Positions 1 through 5,920 of a stretch of 12,846 nt of DNA are shown piece after piece; within the stretch, counting starts at the first letter, position 1, and each line of letters opens with the position of its first letter. The DNA lies in contig BNZN01000021.1 of assembly GCA_026001145.1 (NCBI GenBank), positions 1-12,846 on the forward strand. The letters run 5' to 3'. Under the pieces are notes generated by a model. That model did not search any database and had not been told where the DNA came from. It was given only the letters and a program-made list of their open reading frames with translations. The DNA is from Clostridia bacterium. Its GTDB lineage: Bacteria > Bacillota > Clostridia > Oscillospirales > Ruminococcaceae. Made by a program: the position numbers and the translations under genes.

Positions 1-113
1 CTTGTAGAGAGTCGACTCCAGCCACAGGCCCGTCGGGTCAGCGAAGGATACGGGTGTCACCATTGAAGAGACACTTGCTACAGAGAGAAACACACATAGG
101 GCCTTTTTAACCC
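1..113 (-). repeat. Left arm of a perfect 113-bp inverted repeat
   Basis: Read on the minus strand, this stretch is identical, base for base, to 782-894: position i pairs with position 895-i from 1 to 113, and the match stops at position 114. The repeat reaches the left edge, so its true length may be greater. The right arm encodes most of the signal peptide and first mature residues of the secreted-protein gene at 766. Perfect identity over 113 bp points to a recent event, ongoing recombination or gene conversion, or a chimeric assembly. Confidence 0.95.
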
Positions 114-117
114 CATC
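1..117 (-). pseudogene. Silent 5' fragment of a secreted-protein gene, running off the left edge
   Basis: On the minus strand this is an open frame from just after a TAG stop (118-120) to the window edge. It encodes the same residues as the signal peptide of the gene at 766 (VKKALCVFLSVASVSS, then the VSFAD cleavage region). It has no usable start: the only nearby ATG (114-116) is in another frame and gives a 12-residue peptide ending at 78. No promoter is visible upstream of it on the minus strand. As it stands it cannot be expressed in frame. It could be the 5' end of a silent partner gene lying to the left, a truncated relic, or the edge of an artefactual fold-back join. Confidence 0.6.
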
Positions 118-126
118 CTAAGAAGA

Positions 127-573
127 GTGCCGCGAGATGGAATTGTGGTGGAAACGGCGCAGCACCCGATTCGCGGCAATGAGGCCCCGCAGCTTATTCG
201 AATCCCGAATATCGAGACGTTTACAGATCTCTCCACCACGTGGGAGGGGTTTTCTGCTACATACACGGAGCGGATTCTTCTGGGTAGGTTGCCGATCAGC
301 TTGCTTGGCGAAGCCTATCGGCACAGATTCGACAGACCGCACGGGTCTGGCAACCCATCACAAATAGAAAATCCGGCAACAAATGAAGAGGAATCGACGT
401 TAGCAAACAGCGTGTTGCCAAACTCCCTTGCCGAATCAGTAGACGGTCAAATAACAACGAAACAAACGGAGCAGACCAACAGTGAGCGAAGGCGCTTCTC
501 GCTGGGCGATCTTGCCGAAACATACGGCAACCCAGGCCGCAACCAAGCGGAAGAGGACTCAGAAAATGTATAG
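127..573 (+). CDS. Orphan reading frame between the repeat arms, probably a truncated gene
   Basis: I do not recognise this 148-residue product. It begins with GTG at 127 without a convincing ribosome binding site. The frame is open further upstream to codon 100, inside the left repeat arm, which suggests that the present start is not original and that the 5' part was cut away at the repeat junction. The composition looks protein-like: a mixed first half (residues 1-80), then a polar Asn/Glu/Ser/Thr/Gln-rich tail ending AEEDSENV. No signal peptide, membrane segment or familiar motif is visible. It is more GC-rich than the housekeeping genes, like the neighbouring secreted-protein gene. It could be the 3' remnant of another accessory gene, or a chance frame. 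No terminator with a clear T-run follows it. Confidence 0.4.
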   Translation: MPRDGIVVETAQHPIRGNEAPQLIRIPNIETFTDLSTTWEGFSATYTERILLGRLPISLLGEAYRHRFDRPHGSGNPSQIENPATNEEESTLANSVLPNSLAESVDGQITTKQTEQTNSERRRFSLGDLAETYGNPGRNQAEEDSENV

Positions 574-682
574 GGGCCGAGACGATGATAGTTCTTAGTT
601 CGGAGTTTGCTTTTTAATTTTGATCGGCCAGAAAGGGGAAATTCATGGACTGAACCAGAATTAACTTTCCGCAAAAAGCATA

Positions 683-711
683 TTGACAAGTCGCATGTAT
701 TGTGATAGACT
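683..711 (+). promoter_or_regulatory. Sigma-A type promoter of the first secreted-protein gene
   Basis: There is a perfect -35 box TTGACA at 683-688, a 17-base spacer, and a -10 box TAGACT at 706-711 preceded by TGA (extended -10). The sequence around it, including AAGTC and ACTCAT, matches the promoter at 12109-12137 in front of the second secreted-protein gene. The promoter lies inside the segment bracketed by the 113-bp inverted repeats. Confidence 0.75.
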
Positions 712-719
712 CATCGACA

Positions 720-740
720 GGGGCTAGGAGTTCTAGTCTC
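720..740 (+). promoter_or_regulatory. Leader-RNA hairpin with GAGTT loop
   Basis: GGGGCTAG (720-727) pairs with CTAGTCTC (733-740) through eight positions including two G-U pairs, around the loop GAGTT. It sits just downstream of the predicted transcription start and upstream of the ribosome binding site AAGGAAG (750-756). The second secreted-protein gene has a hairpin with the same loop at the same place but with a different lower stem that still pairs (12149-12167), which suggests that the RNA structure is kept. Confidence 0.55.
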
Positions 741-765
741 AAAAATTTAAAGGAAGTTTTATTTT

Positions 766-1377
766 ATGGACAAAAAACAAAGGGTTAAAAAGGCCCTATG
801 TGTGTTTCTCTCTGTAGCAAGTGTCTCTTCAATGGTGACACCCGTATCCTTCGCTGACCCGACGGGCCTGTGGCTGGAGTCGACTCTCTACAAGAACGAA
901 GCTGCAGTTACCACTGGTCGTTTTGAAAATTTGAATGCTGTGGCGGTGTACATCGCAAAGACCAAGAAAGATCCAACAATAGCTGTGTATTTAAGGTTTG
1001 ATGATAAAAAATACACAAGGCTTTTATTGTTTGATGCTCCTGCAAAGCAAGTGGTTCCCAAAGAAGCAGTTGATGATATGTGTAAAAACGAAATAGAAGA
1101 GTTTAAGACGGCAGGCTACGGCGAACACGAGGTTTCTTGTCCCACGGAACCTGTGCCGGCGGCGGGGGATGGAAAGCTTCTGCTTGTAAACGTCGTTTTC
1201 AAAAAAACCGCCACAAGCGACGCTGGTCGTTCGTCAGCGGCGGCCGCGGCGGGCTCGTCACCGAGGCGTGCCAGGCCCGGCGCCTGCGTCACCGTCGCCA
1301 AGCAGCGCGAGCGGCGCGGCTGGGCCGTCGGCTGCTCTGGAGCCGTTCGCTTGCGCCCCGCCCATTTTCATTCCTGA
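766..1377 (+). CDS. Secreted protein, N-terminal part (reading frame broken in linker)
   Basis: The ATG at 766 follows AAGGAAG at 750-756. Residues 1-30 form a classical signal peptide: the charged start MDKKQRVKK, a hydrophobic core, and a signal peptidase I site at SFA|D. The mature part begins with a roughly 130-residue mixed alpha/beta-like domain (residues 31-145) with two cysteines, which I cannot assign to a family. From about residue 146 it becomes an Ala/Ser linker (GRSSAAAAAGSSP). After about 1263 this frame turns Arg-rich and ends at 1377, while the next frame continues with a similar Pro/Ala/Ser linker and a second domain. The intact gene was therefore most likely one protein of about 470 residues covering 766-2188. 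The break could be a true mutation, a switchable frameshift or a sequencing error. It has its own promoter and leader hairpin, and its 5' end forms one arm of the inverted repeat. Probable role: a protein exported to the cell surface or medium. Confidence 0.7.
   Translation: MDKKQRVKKALCVFLSVASVSSMVTPVSFADPTGLWLESTLYKNEAAVTTGRFENLNAVAVYIAKTKKDPTIAVYLRFDDKKYTRLLLFDAPAKQVVPKEAVDDMCKNEIEEFKTAGYGEHEVSCPTEPVPAAGDGKLLLVNVVFKKTATSDAGRSSAAAAAGSSPRRARPGACVTVAKQRERRGWAVGCSGAVRLRPAHFHS
782..894 (+). repeat. Right arm of the 113-bp inverted repeat
   Basis: This arm lies inside the secreted-protein gene and begins 16 bases after its ATG. It covers codons for the hydrophobic core of the signal peptide, the cleavage region and about 13 mature residues. 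The 668 bp between the arms contain the gene's promoter, leader hairpin, ribosome binding site and start codon. Recombination between the arms would invert all of these together and attach them to whatever follows the left arm. Confidence 0.95.
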
Positions 1378-2188
1378 GCGGCCGGACCTTGCTAATATTT
1401 TAGCAGCGGCCGCTAGATTTGTAGGACGCGTCGGTTGGGGTTGGGATGGTTGCTGGGATGCGGCGCGCTTTCAGAAGTTGCTAAACGGCGAACTCGATGA
1501 AGCGCTTTATAACCACTACAAAACGCTGGGACCCGACTACGAGGACATTTGCCAAAAAAAAGATTGGCCAACAGACAAAACACTGACGCTCGACGCTGGT
1601 AGCTTTTTCAGTTATCTCGCCCTTGTGTGTTTGCCAGCGGCTAAAAGACCGGCAAGCTGGCAAATGGGCTCTGTTGGTGACTCCTTGCAGGGCGCTGGTT
1701 TGTGCGCCTCGTTCGAAAGTGTGGCAAGGCAGCGTGGTGTGGTGTCAAAAGACGCCCTAGCAAAAGCGGCAGAGCTGATACATTTCCTTCCGGGCATGAA
1801 GCCTGGCGACATCATGCACGTTCGCAAAGGTGACGATGTCAAGAATCCGAATACCGGTGGCCTTTGGATGTATCTCTGGACCATGGAAGATAAGAGCATT
1901 GTGGCGCTGAATTGCGCGCCGCCTTGTGTTAAGCTTTGTAGTTTCTCGCCCCCCGGTTTGGAAAACAAGAGCCAGGCCGCTTTGTTAGTTAAAACATGGA
2001 TGGCTGCAAAGTTTCCCGGTTGTGATGCAAAGTTCGGCGCAAAAGGCTACGACAGAGATTACTCGATCGTGTTGAACTCGCGTTGGTGCCCTTGGATCCT
2101 GAAAGGAGGCCCCGTGACTGATCCCGAAGGGCTACAAGCGAAGCCAGTGGCAGAAAATCTAGCACGTCTTTTTGGGGCGATAGAATAA
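1268..2188 (+). CDS. Secreted protein, C-terminal part (continuation after the frameshift)
   Basis: This frame is open from 1190 to the stop at 2188; GTG at 1268 is only the first formal start and has no ribosome binding site, so I read it as the continuation of the gene at 766. It opens with a Pro/Ala/Ser linker (about 30 residues) encoded by very GC-rich DNA with two GCGGCCGC sites (1239-1246 and 1405-1412). A Cys- and Trp-rich domain of about 260 residues follows. Within it, LDAGSFFSYL (codons 1589-1618) and, about 70 residues later, PGDIMHV (1802-1822) followed by a WMYLW strand resemble the order of motifs in NlpC/P60 or CHAP cell-wall hydrolases. The catalytic Cys position would be Ala and the catalytic His is not evident, so if related it would be an inactive, binding version. 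That link is inference and weak. About ten cysteines suggest disulphide bonding outside the cell. Confidence 0.65.
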   Translation: MPGPAPASPSPSSASGAAGPSAALEPFACAPPIFIPERPDLANILAAAARFVGRVGWGWDGCWDAARFQKLLNGELDEALYNHYKTLGPDYEDICQKKDWPTDKTLTLDAGSFFSYLALVCLPAAKRPASWQMGSVGDSLQGAGLCASFESVARQRGVVSKDALAKAAELIHFLPGMKPGDIMHVRKGDDVKNPNTGGLWMYLWTMEDKSIVALNCAPPCVKLCSFSPPGLENKSQAALLVKTWMAAKFPGCDAKFGAKGYDRDYSIVLNSRWCPWILKGGPVTDPEGLQAKPVAENLARLFGAIE

Positions 2189-2326
2189 TGCTGATTTGCT
2201 AGAAACAAAGCTGTTTACCGAAAAGCCTATAGGTAGATTGTTAGTTTCTTAGGTTGATAAATGCTTTGGGAGCTTGTTCGTGTCGGATTGACGTGAATAG
2301 GCTCCTTTGCTCTGCGTTTCTCGCGA

Positions 2327-2355
2327 TTGCGTTAGATTAGTCTATGTGATACAAT
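2327..2355 (+). promoter_or_regulatory. Promoter of the aroQ-mutS2 operon
   Basis: The -35 box is TTGCGT at 2327-2332, followed by a 17-base spacer and the -10 box TACAAT at 2350-2355, which is preceded by TGA (extended -10). It would start a short leader of about 25 bases before the aroQ GTG. The remaining space after the secreted-protein gene (2189-2326) contains only weak inverted repeats (for example GGAGC around 2269 with GCTCC around 2301) and no terminator with a T-run. Confidence 0.5.
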
Positions 2356-2386
2356 ATCGAAGAGACTTGATTATGATAAACTGCGG

Positions 2387-2836
2387 GTGAAAATAGTGGA
2401 AGTACTGATAGTTAATGGGCCAAACATAAACATGATCGGAACAAGAGAAGTCGACATATATGGTAGCACAAGTTATGAAAGTTTTTGTGAATTCATAAAG
2501 GCTTATGCGCAAAAGCTTGGGATAACCTTCGAAATTTTTCAGTCTAATAGCGAAGGGGAGCTGATTTGCAGGATTCAAACGGAAAAAAGCAACTTCATAA
2601 TCATAAATCCAGGAGCGTATACCCACTACAGTTACGCGATTGCAGATGCAATAAAAGCGGTTGGCATTCCGACAATCGAGGTGCATCTCTCTAATATTTA
2701 TTCACGGGAGGAATTCAGACACAGATCAGTCATTGCACCGGTTTGCGTTGGTCAGATTGCGGGCTTCGGCTGGATTGGGTATGCGATGGCACTGGACTTT
2801 ATTTCTGGGCGAAATGGGAGAAATGAGTTATGTTAG
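2387..2836 (+). CDS. aroQ: 3-dehydroquinate dehydratase, type II
   Basis: This is the cytoplasmic shikimate-pathway enzyme that converts 3-dehydroquinate to 3-dehydroshikimate; the type II form is known to act as a dodecamer. The 149-residue length is normal. Family motifs are all present: NGPNINMIGTR (residues 10-20) with the catalytic Tyr at 25 in DIYG, NPGAYTHYS (74-82) with the anion-binding Asn74, EVHLSNIYSREEFRHRS (98-114) with the catalytic His100, and GFGWIGYAMAL near the end. I chose GTG at 2387 because it gives the usual family N-terminus; GTG at 2396 is the alternative, and no strong ribosome binding site decides between them. The stop overlaps the mutS2 start (ATGTTAG), so the two genes are probably translationally coupled. 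Shikimate enzymes are commonly found next to unrelated genes, and nothing here suggests a shared function with MutS2. Confidence 0.95.
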   Translation: MKIVEVLIVNGPNINMIGTREVDIYGSTSYESFCEFIKAYAQKLGITFEIFQSNSEGELICRIQTEKSNFIIINPGAYTHYSYAIADAIKAVGIPTIEVHLSNIYSREEFRHRSVIAPVCVGQIAGFGWIGYAMALDFISGRNGRNELC

Positions 2837-5178
2837 AAAAACATCTCAAAACTCTTGAATTTGACAAGATTTTGTCCCTTTTGGAGCAGATGACAATCTG
2901 TGAAGAAGCCAGGCAGAAGATTAAAGAGATTCGGCCATGCACAAACCTGCAGGAGGTTCAAAAGCAGCAAGAACAAACTTTGTGTGCGCAGACTTTGATT
3001 CTTCGGTATAGTGAACCAGAAATCCTTTCGTTTGGTGAGATTCATCCGATTATCGCAAGGCTTGAAAAAGGGGCAACACTTTCGATTAAAGAGCTGCTTG
3101 CAATAGGAATGTTGCTTAAAACTGTTCAAAATCTGATTAGTTGGAGCAAAAACTTTGCTAACCTTGAGTTAATTTTGAGCAAATATTTCAATGAATTGAG
3201 AAGTTTGAAATCGCTTAGCGACATACTCGAAAAGGCAATTGCTTCAGAAGACGAAATCAGCAGCTTGGCAAGTGATGAATTGGCCAGACTCCGAAACAAA
3301 ATTGTTGAAGTCAAAACCCAAATTCGAGCTGATTTGGATTTTTTTCTGCGCTCGCCCACAACTCAAAAGTATCTTCAAGAAGGGATAGTGACTGTCCGCA
3401 ATGAACGTTTTGTGATTCCGGTCAAAACCGAATGCAAAAATAACATCAAGGGCTTAGTCCACGATACATCGGCAAGCGGTTCTACTTTGTTTGTTGAACC
3501 AATTGCTGTGATTGAGCAGAATAACTGCTTGAAGGAATTGGTTTCGGAGGAACGCAAAGAGGTTGAAAGAATCTTGCGAGAACTTTCAGATCAGGTTTTT
3601 GAGCAGCTTGATAATGTTAAGAATAATTATAGATTGTTGATTTTCCTTGACGTGATCATGGCGAAGGGACGGCTTGCAGTTGCAATGGATGCCTTCTCAC
3701 CTCTTTTGGCTGAAAATGGTGTGGTTGACTTGAAGGGGGCAAGGCATCCGCTTTTGCCAAAAGAGACAGCAATTCCGATTGACATCAGGGTTGGTTTAGA
3801 TTTTTCAACACTTGTGATAACTGGGCCCAACACAGGTGGCAAGACGGTGGCCTTGAAAACGGTTGGCCTATTAATTTTGATGGCAATGAGCGGATTAGCG
3901 ATTCCTGCGGAAGAAGGCAGCGTTATCTCAGTTTTTTCACATGTTCTGGTCGATCTTGGTGACGAGCAGAGCATTGAACAGAATCTCTCAACCTTTTCTG
4001 GGCATATGAAAAATATCGTAAAACTTCTTGAAGTGGCGGATGCCAAAAGCTTTGTGCTGCTTGATGAACTTGGTGCGGGAACTGATCCAGTGGAAGGGGC
4101 AGGACTTGCAATTGCAGTTCTAGAGGAATTACACAAAAGGGGCGCAAAGGTGATTGCAACCACTCATTATGCTGAACTTAAGACTTATGCACTGAGCAGT
4201 AATGGTGTTGAAAACGCATCCTGTGAGTTTGACCTCGAGACTCTAACGCCGACTTATAAATTTTCAATTGGGATACCTGGCCGTTCAAATGCGTTTGCCA
4301 TCGCACAAAGATTAGGCCTTTCGGAAATGATTATCAAAAGGGCAAAAGAGAGTCTGGATGAAAACAGTATTGTTTTTGAAGATGTTTTGCAAGAACTAGA
4401 TAAAATTAAAGTGGAGCTGCAAGGTAAAATTGAGCAAAACCAGATTCTGGAAGAAGAGTTACGTGAAAAACAGAGCCAGGTGAAAAGTTTTGAGCAGGAT
4501 TTGCGTGAAAAAGAAAATCAGATGGCTGCAGATTTCAAAGCCAAAACAGATCCGGTAATAAAGCTGATTGAAGAAACCTTCGACAAAGTTGCGTCGGAAA
4601 TCCGGGAGATACAAAAAGAGGGAAATCTGGAGAAACTGGAAGAGTTGAGGAACAAAGTTCGAAGCAACTTGAGCGGTTATAAAAAACTTTGGGAAAAGAA
4701 CAGAGGGGCTGTTTCGGACTTTGACGCCAACTTGAAAAAGGGTGACTTGGTGGTAATCAAAAGTCTGCAGAGAGAGGGGTTTTTGCTTAATGCTCCGGAC
4801 AAAAATGGCATGGTTTCGGTGAAATCGGGGAACATGACTACAAAACTTAATGTTTCAGATCTTAAGAAGATCGAAAGATTTACAGAAAAACAACCCACAC
4901 CCACAAAGGCTGTTAGGGGATTCAAGGCTTCAAAAAGAGCTGGTGACGAACTCAAACTGCTTGGTCTTACTGTTGATGAAGCATTGGATAGTCTTGACGA
5001 ATTTCTTGATGACGCTGCAGTGTTTGGGCTGCACAGTTTGCGAATTGTTCACGGCAAGGGCACAGGGAAACTCAGAAAGGCCGTACATGAATATTTGAGG
5101 ACATGTCCGATGATTAAAAGTTTTAGATTGGGACTTTTTGGCGAAGGGGAAGACGGTGTTACAATCGTTGAACTCTGA
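2830..5178 (+). CDS. mutS2: MutS2 family ATPase with Smr domain
   Basis: The 782-residue length is typical. Order: an N-terminal MutS2 core and clamp (residues 1-300); an ABC-type ATPase with Walker A GPNTGGKT (332-339), Walker B FVLLDE (408-413) and the following GAGTDP signature; a long Lys/Glu-rich coiled coil (about 510-630); a KOW-like segment near 640-690; and a C-terminal Smr domain (about 705-782). The family acts in limiting recombination and, in Bacillus, in rescue of collided ribosomes; it is not part of mismatch repair. In the Smr domain the usual LDLRG motif reads LKLLG (708-712), so both the Asp and the Arg are missing, while HGKGTG (741-746) is intact. This may mean loss or change of the nuclease activity. 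The ATG at 2830 overlaps the aroQ stop, with GGGAG at 2817-2821 as ribosome binding site. Confidence 0.95.
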   Translation: MLEKHLKTLEFDKILSLLEQMTICEEARQKIKEIRPCTNLQEVQKQQEQTLCAQTLILRYSEPEILSFGEIHPIIARLEKGATLSIKELLAIGMLLKTVQNLISWSKNFANLELILSKYFNELRSLKSLSDILEKAIASEDEISSLASDELARLRNKIVEVKTQIRADLDFFLRSPTTQKYLQEGIVTVRNERFVIPVKTECKNNIKGLVHDTSASGSTLFVEPIAVIEQNNCLKELVSEERKEVERILRELSDQVFEQLDNVKNNYRLLIFLDVIMAKGRLAVAMDAFSPLLAENGVVDLKGARHPLLPKETAIPIDIRVGLDFSTLVITGPNTGGKTVALKTVGLLILMAMSGLAIPAEEGSVISVFSHVLVDLGDEQSIEQNLSTFSGHMKNIVKLLEVADAKSFVLLDELGAGTDPVEGAGLAIAVLEELHKRGAKVIATTHYAELKTYALSSNGVENASCEFDLETLTPTYKFSIGIPGRSNAFAIAQRLGLSEMIIKRAKESLDENSIVFEDVLQELDKIKVELQGKIEQNQILEEELREKQSQVKSFEQDLREKENQMAADFKAKTDPVIKLIEETFDKVASEIREIQKEGNLEKLEELRNKVRSNLSGYKKLWEKNRGAVSDFDANLKKGDLVVIKSLQREGFLLNAPDKNGMVSVKSGNMTTKLNVSDLKKIERFTEKQPTPTKAVRGFKASKRAGDELKLLGLTVDEALDSLDEFLDDAAVFGLHSLRIVHGKGTGKLRKAVHEYLRTCPMIKSFRLGLFGEGEDGVTIVEL

Positions 5179-5227
5179 ATTGTGATATTAGGCATGGCTG
5201 ATCCATGAAACAATTTAACAAAATGAC

Positions 5228-5258
5228 TTGCATTTTAAATTTGTTTATGTTGTAATAT
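5228..5258 (+). promoter_or_regulatory. Candidate promoter for the structured non-coding region
   Basis: TTGCAT (5228-5233) is followed after 17 bases by TGTAAT (5251-5256), or after 19 by TAATAT (5253-5258). The -10 region overlaps a 7-bp inverted repeat, TGTTGTA (5248-5254) and TACAACA (5260-5266), which could be an operator. The predicted start, near 5265, lies just before the GC-rich hairpin-rich stretch, and no gene on this strand begins before 7174. Confidence 0.4.
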
Positions 5259-5264
5259 ATACAA

Positions 5265-5660
5265 CAAGAATTTAACGGGGACCCGCTTGCGGAGCAGTGG
5301 CAGCCGGAAACAGGCACTTTGCGGGCATGGATTGTGTTGCTTGCCCGCTGATTTTTAAGCGACGACTCAGCAGTTTGCAAGTAGGTGATCCGCGATGCTA
5401 TTTGTGGCATCGGTGGAACGGGCTCTCTCTGCCACACCGGGTAATGCTGCAAAGCCGCTTAGCTCTGCGTTGTTAGATGTTTTCCGTTTGTTCTGGCATT
5501 GTAGGCGCCTCGCCTCGTTCGCGTGCCGCCGAAGCTTGTTTTATGCTGGCCCGTGAGGTATAAGCTGGTGGCGCCGGCTTTGTCGCTCGGCTTGGCGGCG
5601 GATCATGCCGTTGGCTACCTTATGCTCTTGACTGCGTGGGAGAAATAGCCAGATTGGCTA
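5265..5660 (+). ncRNA. Candidate structured non-coding RNA (family not recognised)
   Basis: This GC-rich island of about 390 bases sits in AT-rich surroundings. It contains no convincing coding frame and has many possible stems. Visible helices: GCGGGCA (5321-5327) with TGCCCGC (5342-5348), followed closely by five T; a nested domain AAGCG (5357-5361)/CGCTT (5456-5460), TTTGCA (5374-5379)/TGCAAA (5448-5453), CGATGC (5393-5398)/GCATCG (5407-5412) and GTGG (5413-5416)/CCAC (5432-5435); a long-range stem GCCGCC-AAGC (5525-5535, one bulge)/GCTTGGCGGC (5590-5599); and a final hairpin TAGCCA (5646-5651)/TGGCTA (5655-5660). I checked by eye for RNase P RNA, tmRNA, SRP RNA and 6S RNA signatures and did not find them. 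The strand is inferred from the promoter at 5228. It could instead be a degenerate repeat element, given the palindromic element next to it. Confidence 0.4.
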
Positions 5661-5686
5661 AAATCGAATAACAAACCACCGGCGTA

Positions 5687-5744
5687 TTGAACTGACCCCC
5701 AAAAGCAGTATACCACACTGTCCAACTTTTTGGGTGCAGTTCAA
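5687..5744. mobile_element. 58-bp palindromic remnant with IS3-family-like ends
   Basis: The outer eight bases TTGAACTG (5687-5694) and CAGTTCAA (5737-5744) pair perfectly. Further in, the match continues imperfectly: CCCCCAAAAG on the left against the complement of CTTTTTGGG on the right. The pattern TGAACTG-(A/C)CCC-CAAAA-GTTGGACA resembles, from memory, the terminal inverted repeats of IS150-group IS3-family elements. Only the two ends remain, with no transposase, as in a MITE or an internally deleted copy. No clear target-site duplication flanks it. A further inverted repeat, AACAAACCA (5670-5678) and TGGTTTGTT (5761-5769), encloses it. Confidence 0.5.
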
Positions 5745-5920
5745 ATCGCAATCCTCTCTCTGGTTTGTTTCTTGAAACGCTTTTTCCCTAAATCACAAGT
5801 TTTTTGCCTCGAGATTTGTAGGTAAAAGATTCAAGGCTGAGTAAACAATGTGTAATGGCAATCACCGCATATTGCAGGTGTTGAAAAGTTTGTTCATGCG
5901 TCGGTTGTACCTGCCTACCC
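5745..5920. other. Intergenic stretch downstream of spo0A
   Basis: I see no gene here. The spo0A stop region on the minus strand contains a 6-bp hairpin (CTACCC with GGGTAG, about 5915-5940), which overlaps the stop codon but lacks a T-run. No standard terminator for spo0A is obvious; the inverted repeats around 5646-5769 are candidates because they can fold on either strand. Confidence 0.4.

Noticed and set aside
324..335. TTCGACA, the complement of the 0A-box core TGTCGAA.
   Set aside because: It is inside a reading frame, far from any promoter, and a 7-mer of this kind is expected by chance.
644..652. ATG GAC TGA preceded by AGGGG looks like a two-codon reading frame upstream of the promoter.
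   Set aside because: It is upstream of the predicted transcription start and too short to distinguish from chance.
2368..2382. GATTATGATAAACT upstream of aroQ is identical to part of the promoter at 12125-12137.
   Set aside because: There is no matching -35 box at the right distance and it lies only a few bases before the start codon; the TTGCGT/TACAAT pair is a better promoter.
3627..4163. A 178-residue minus-strand frame opposite mutS2.
   Set aside because: It lies opposite the conserved ATPase domain and its Ser/Thr/Pro-rich composition is what antisense reading of that domain produces.
5411..5425. GGTGGAACGGG resembles the T-box antiterminator sequence (GGTGGAACCGCG).
   Set aside because: The match is partial, no downstream aminoacyl-tRNA synthetase or amino-acid gene follows on this strand, and no stem I pattern was seen.
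5159..5452. A 97-residue open frame on the minus strand across the structured non-coding region.
   Set aside because: It overlaps the mutS2 end, has no ribosome binding site or recognisable motif, and other frames look equally protein-like; the stretch is better explained by RNA structure.
5736..5750. GTTCAAATC looks like a tRNA T-loop.
   Set aside because: The flanking bases do not form a T-stem and no other tRNA arms are present; it belongs to the end of the palindromic element.
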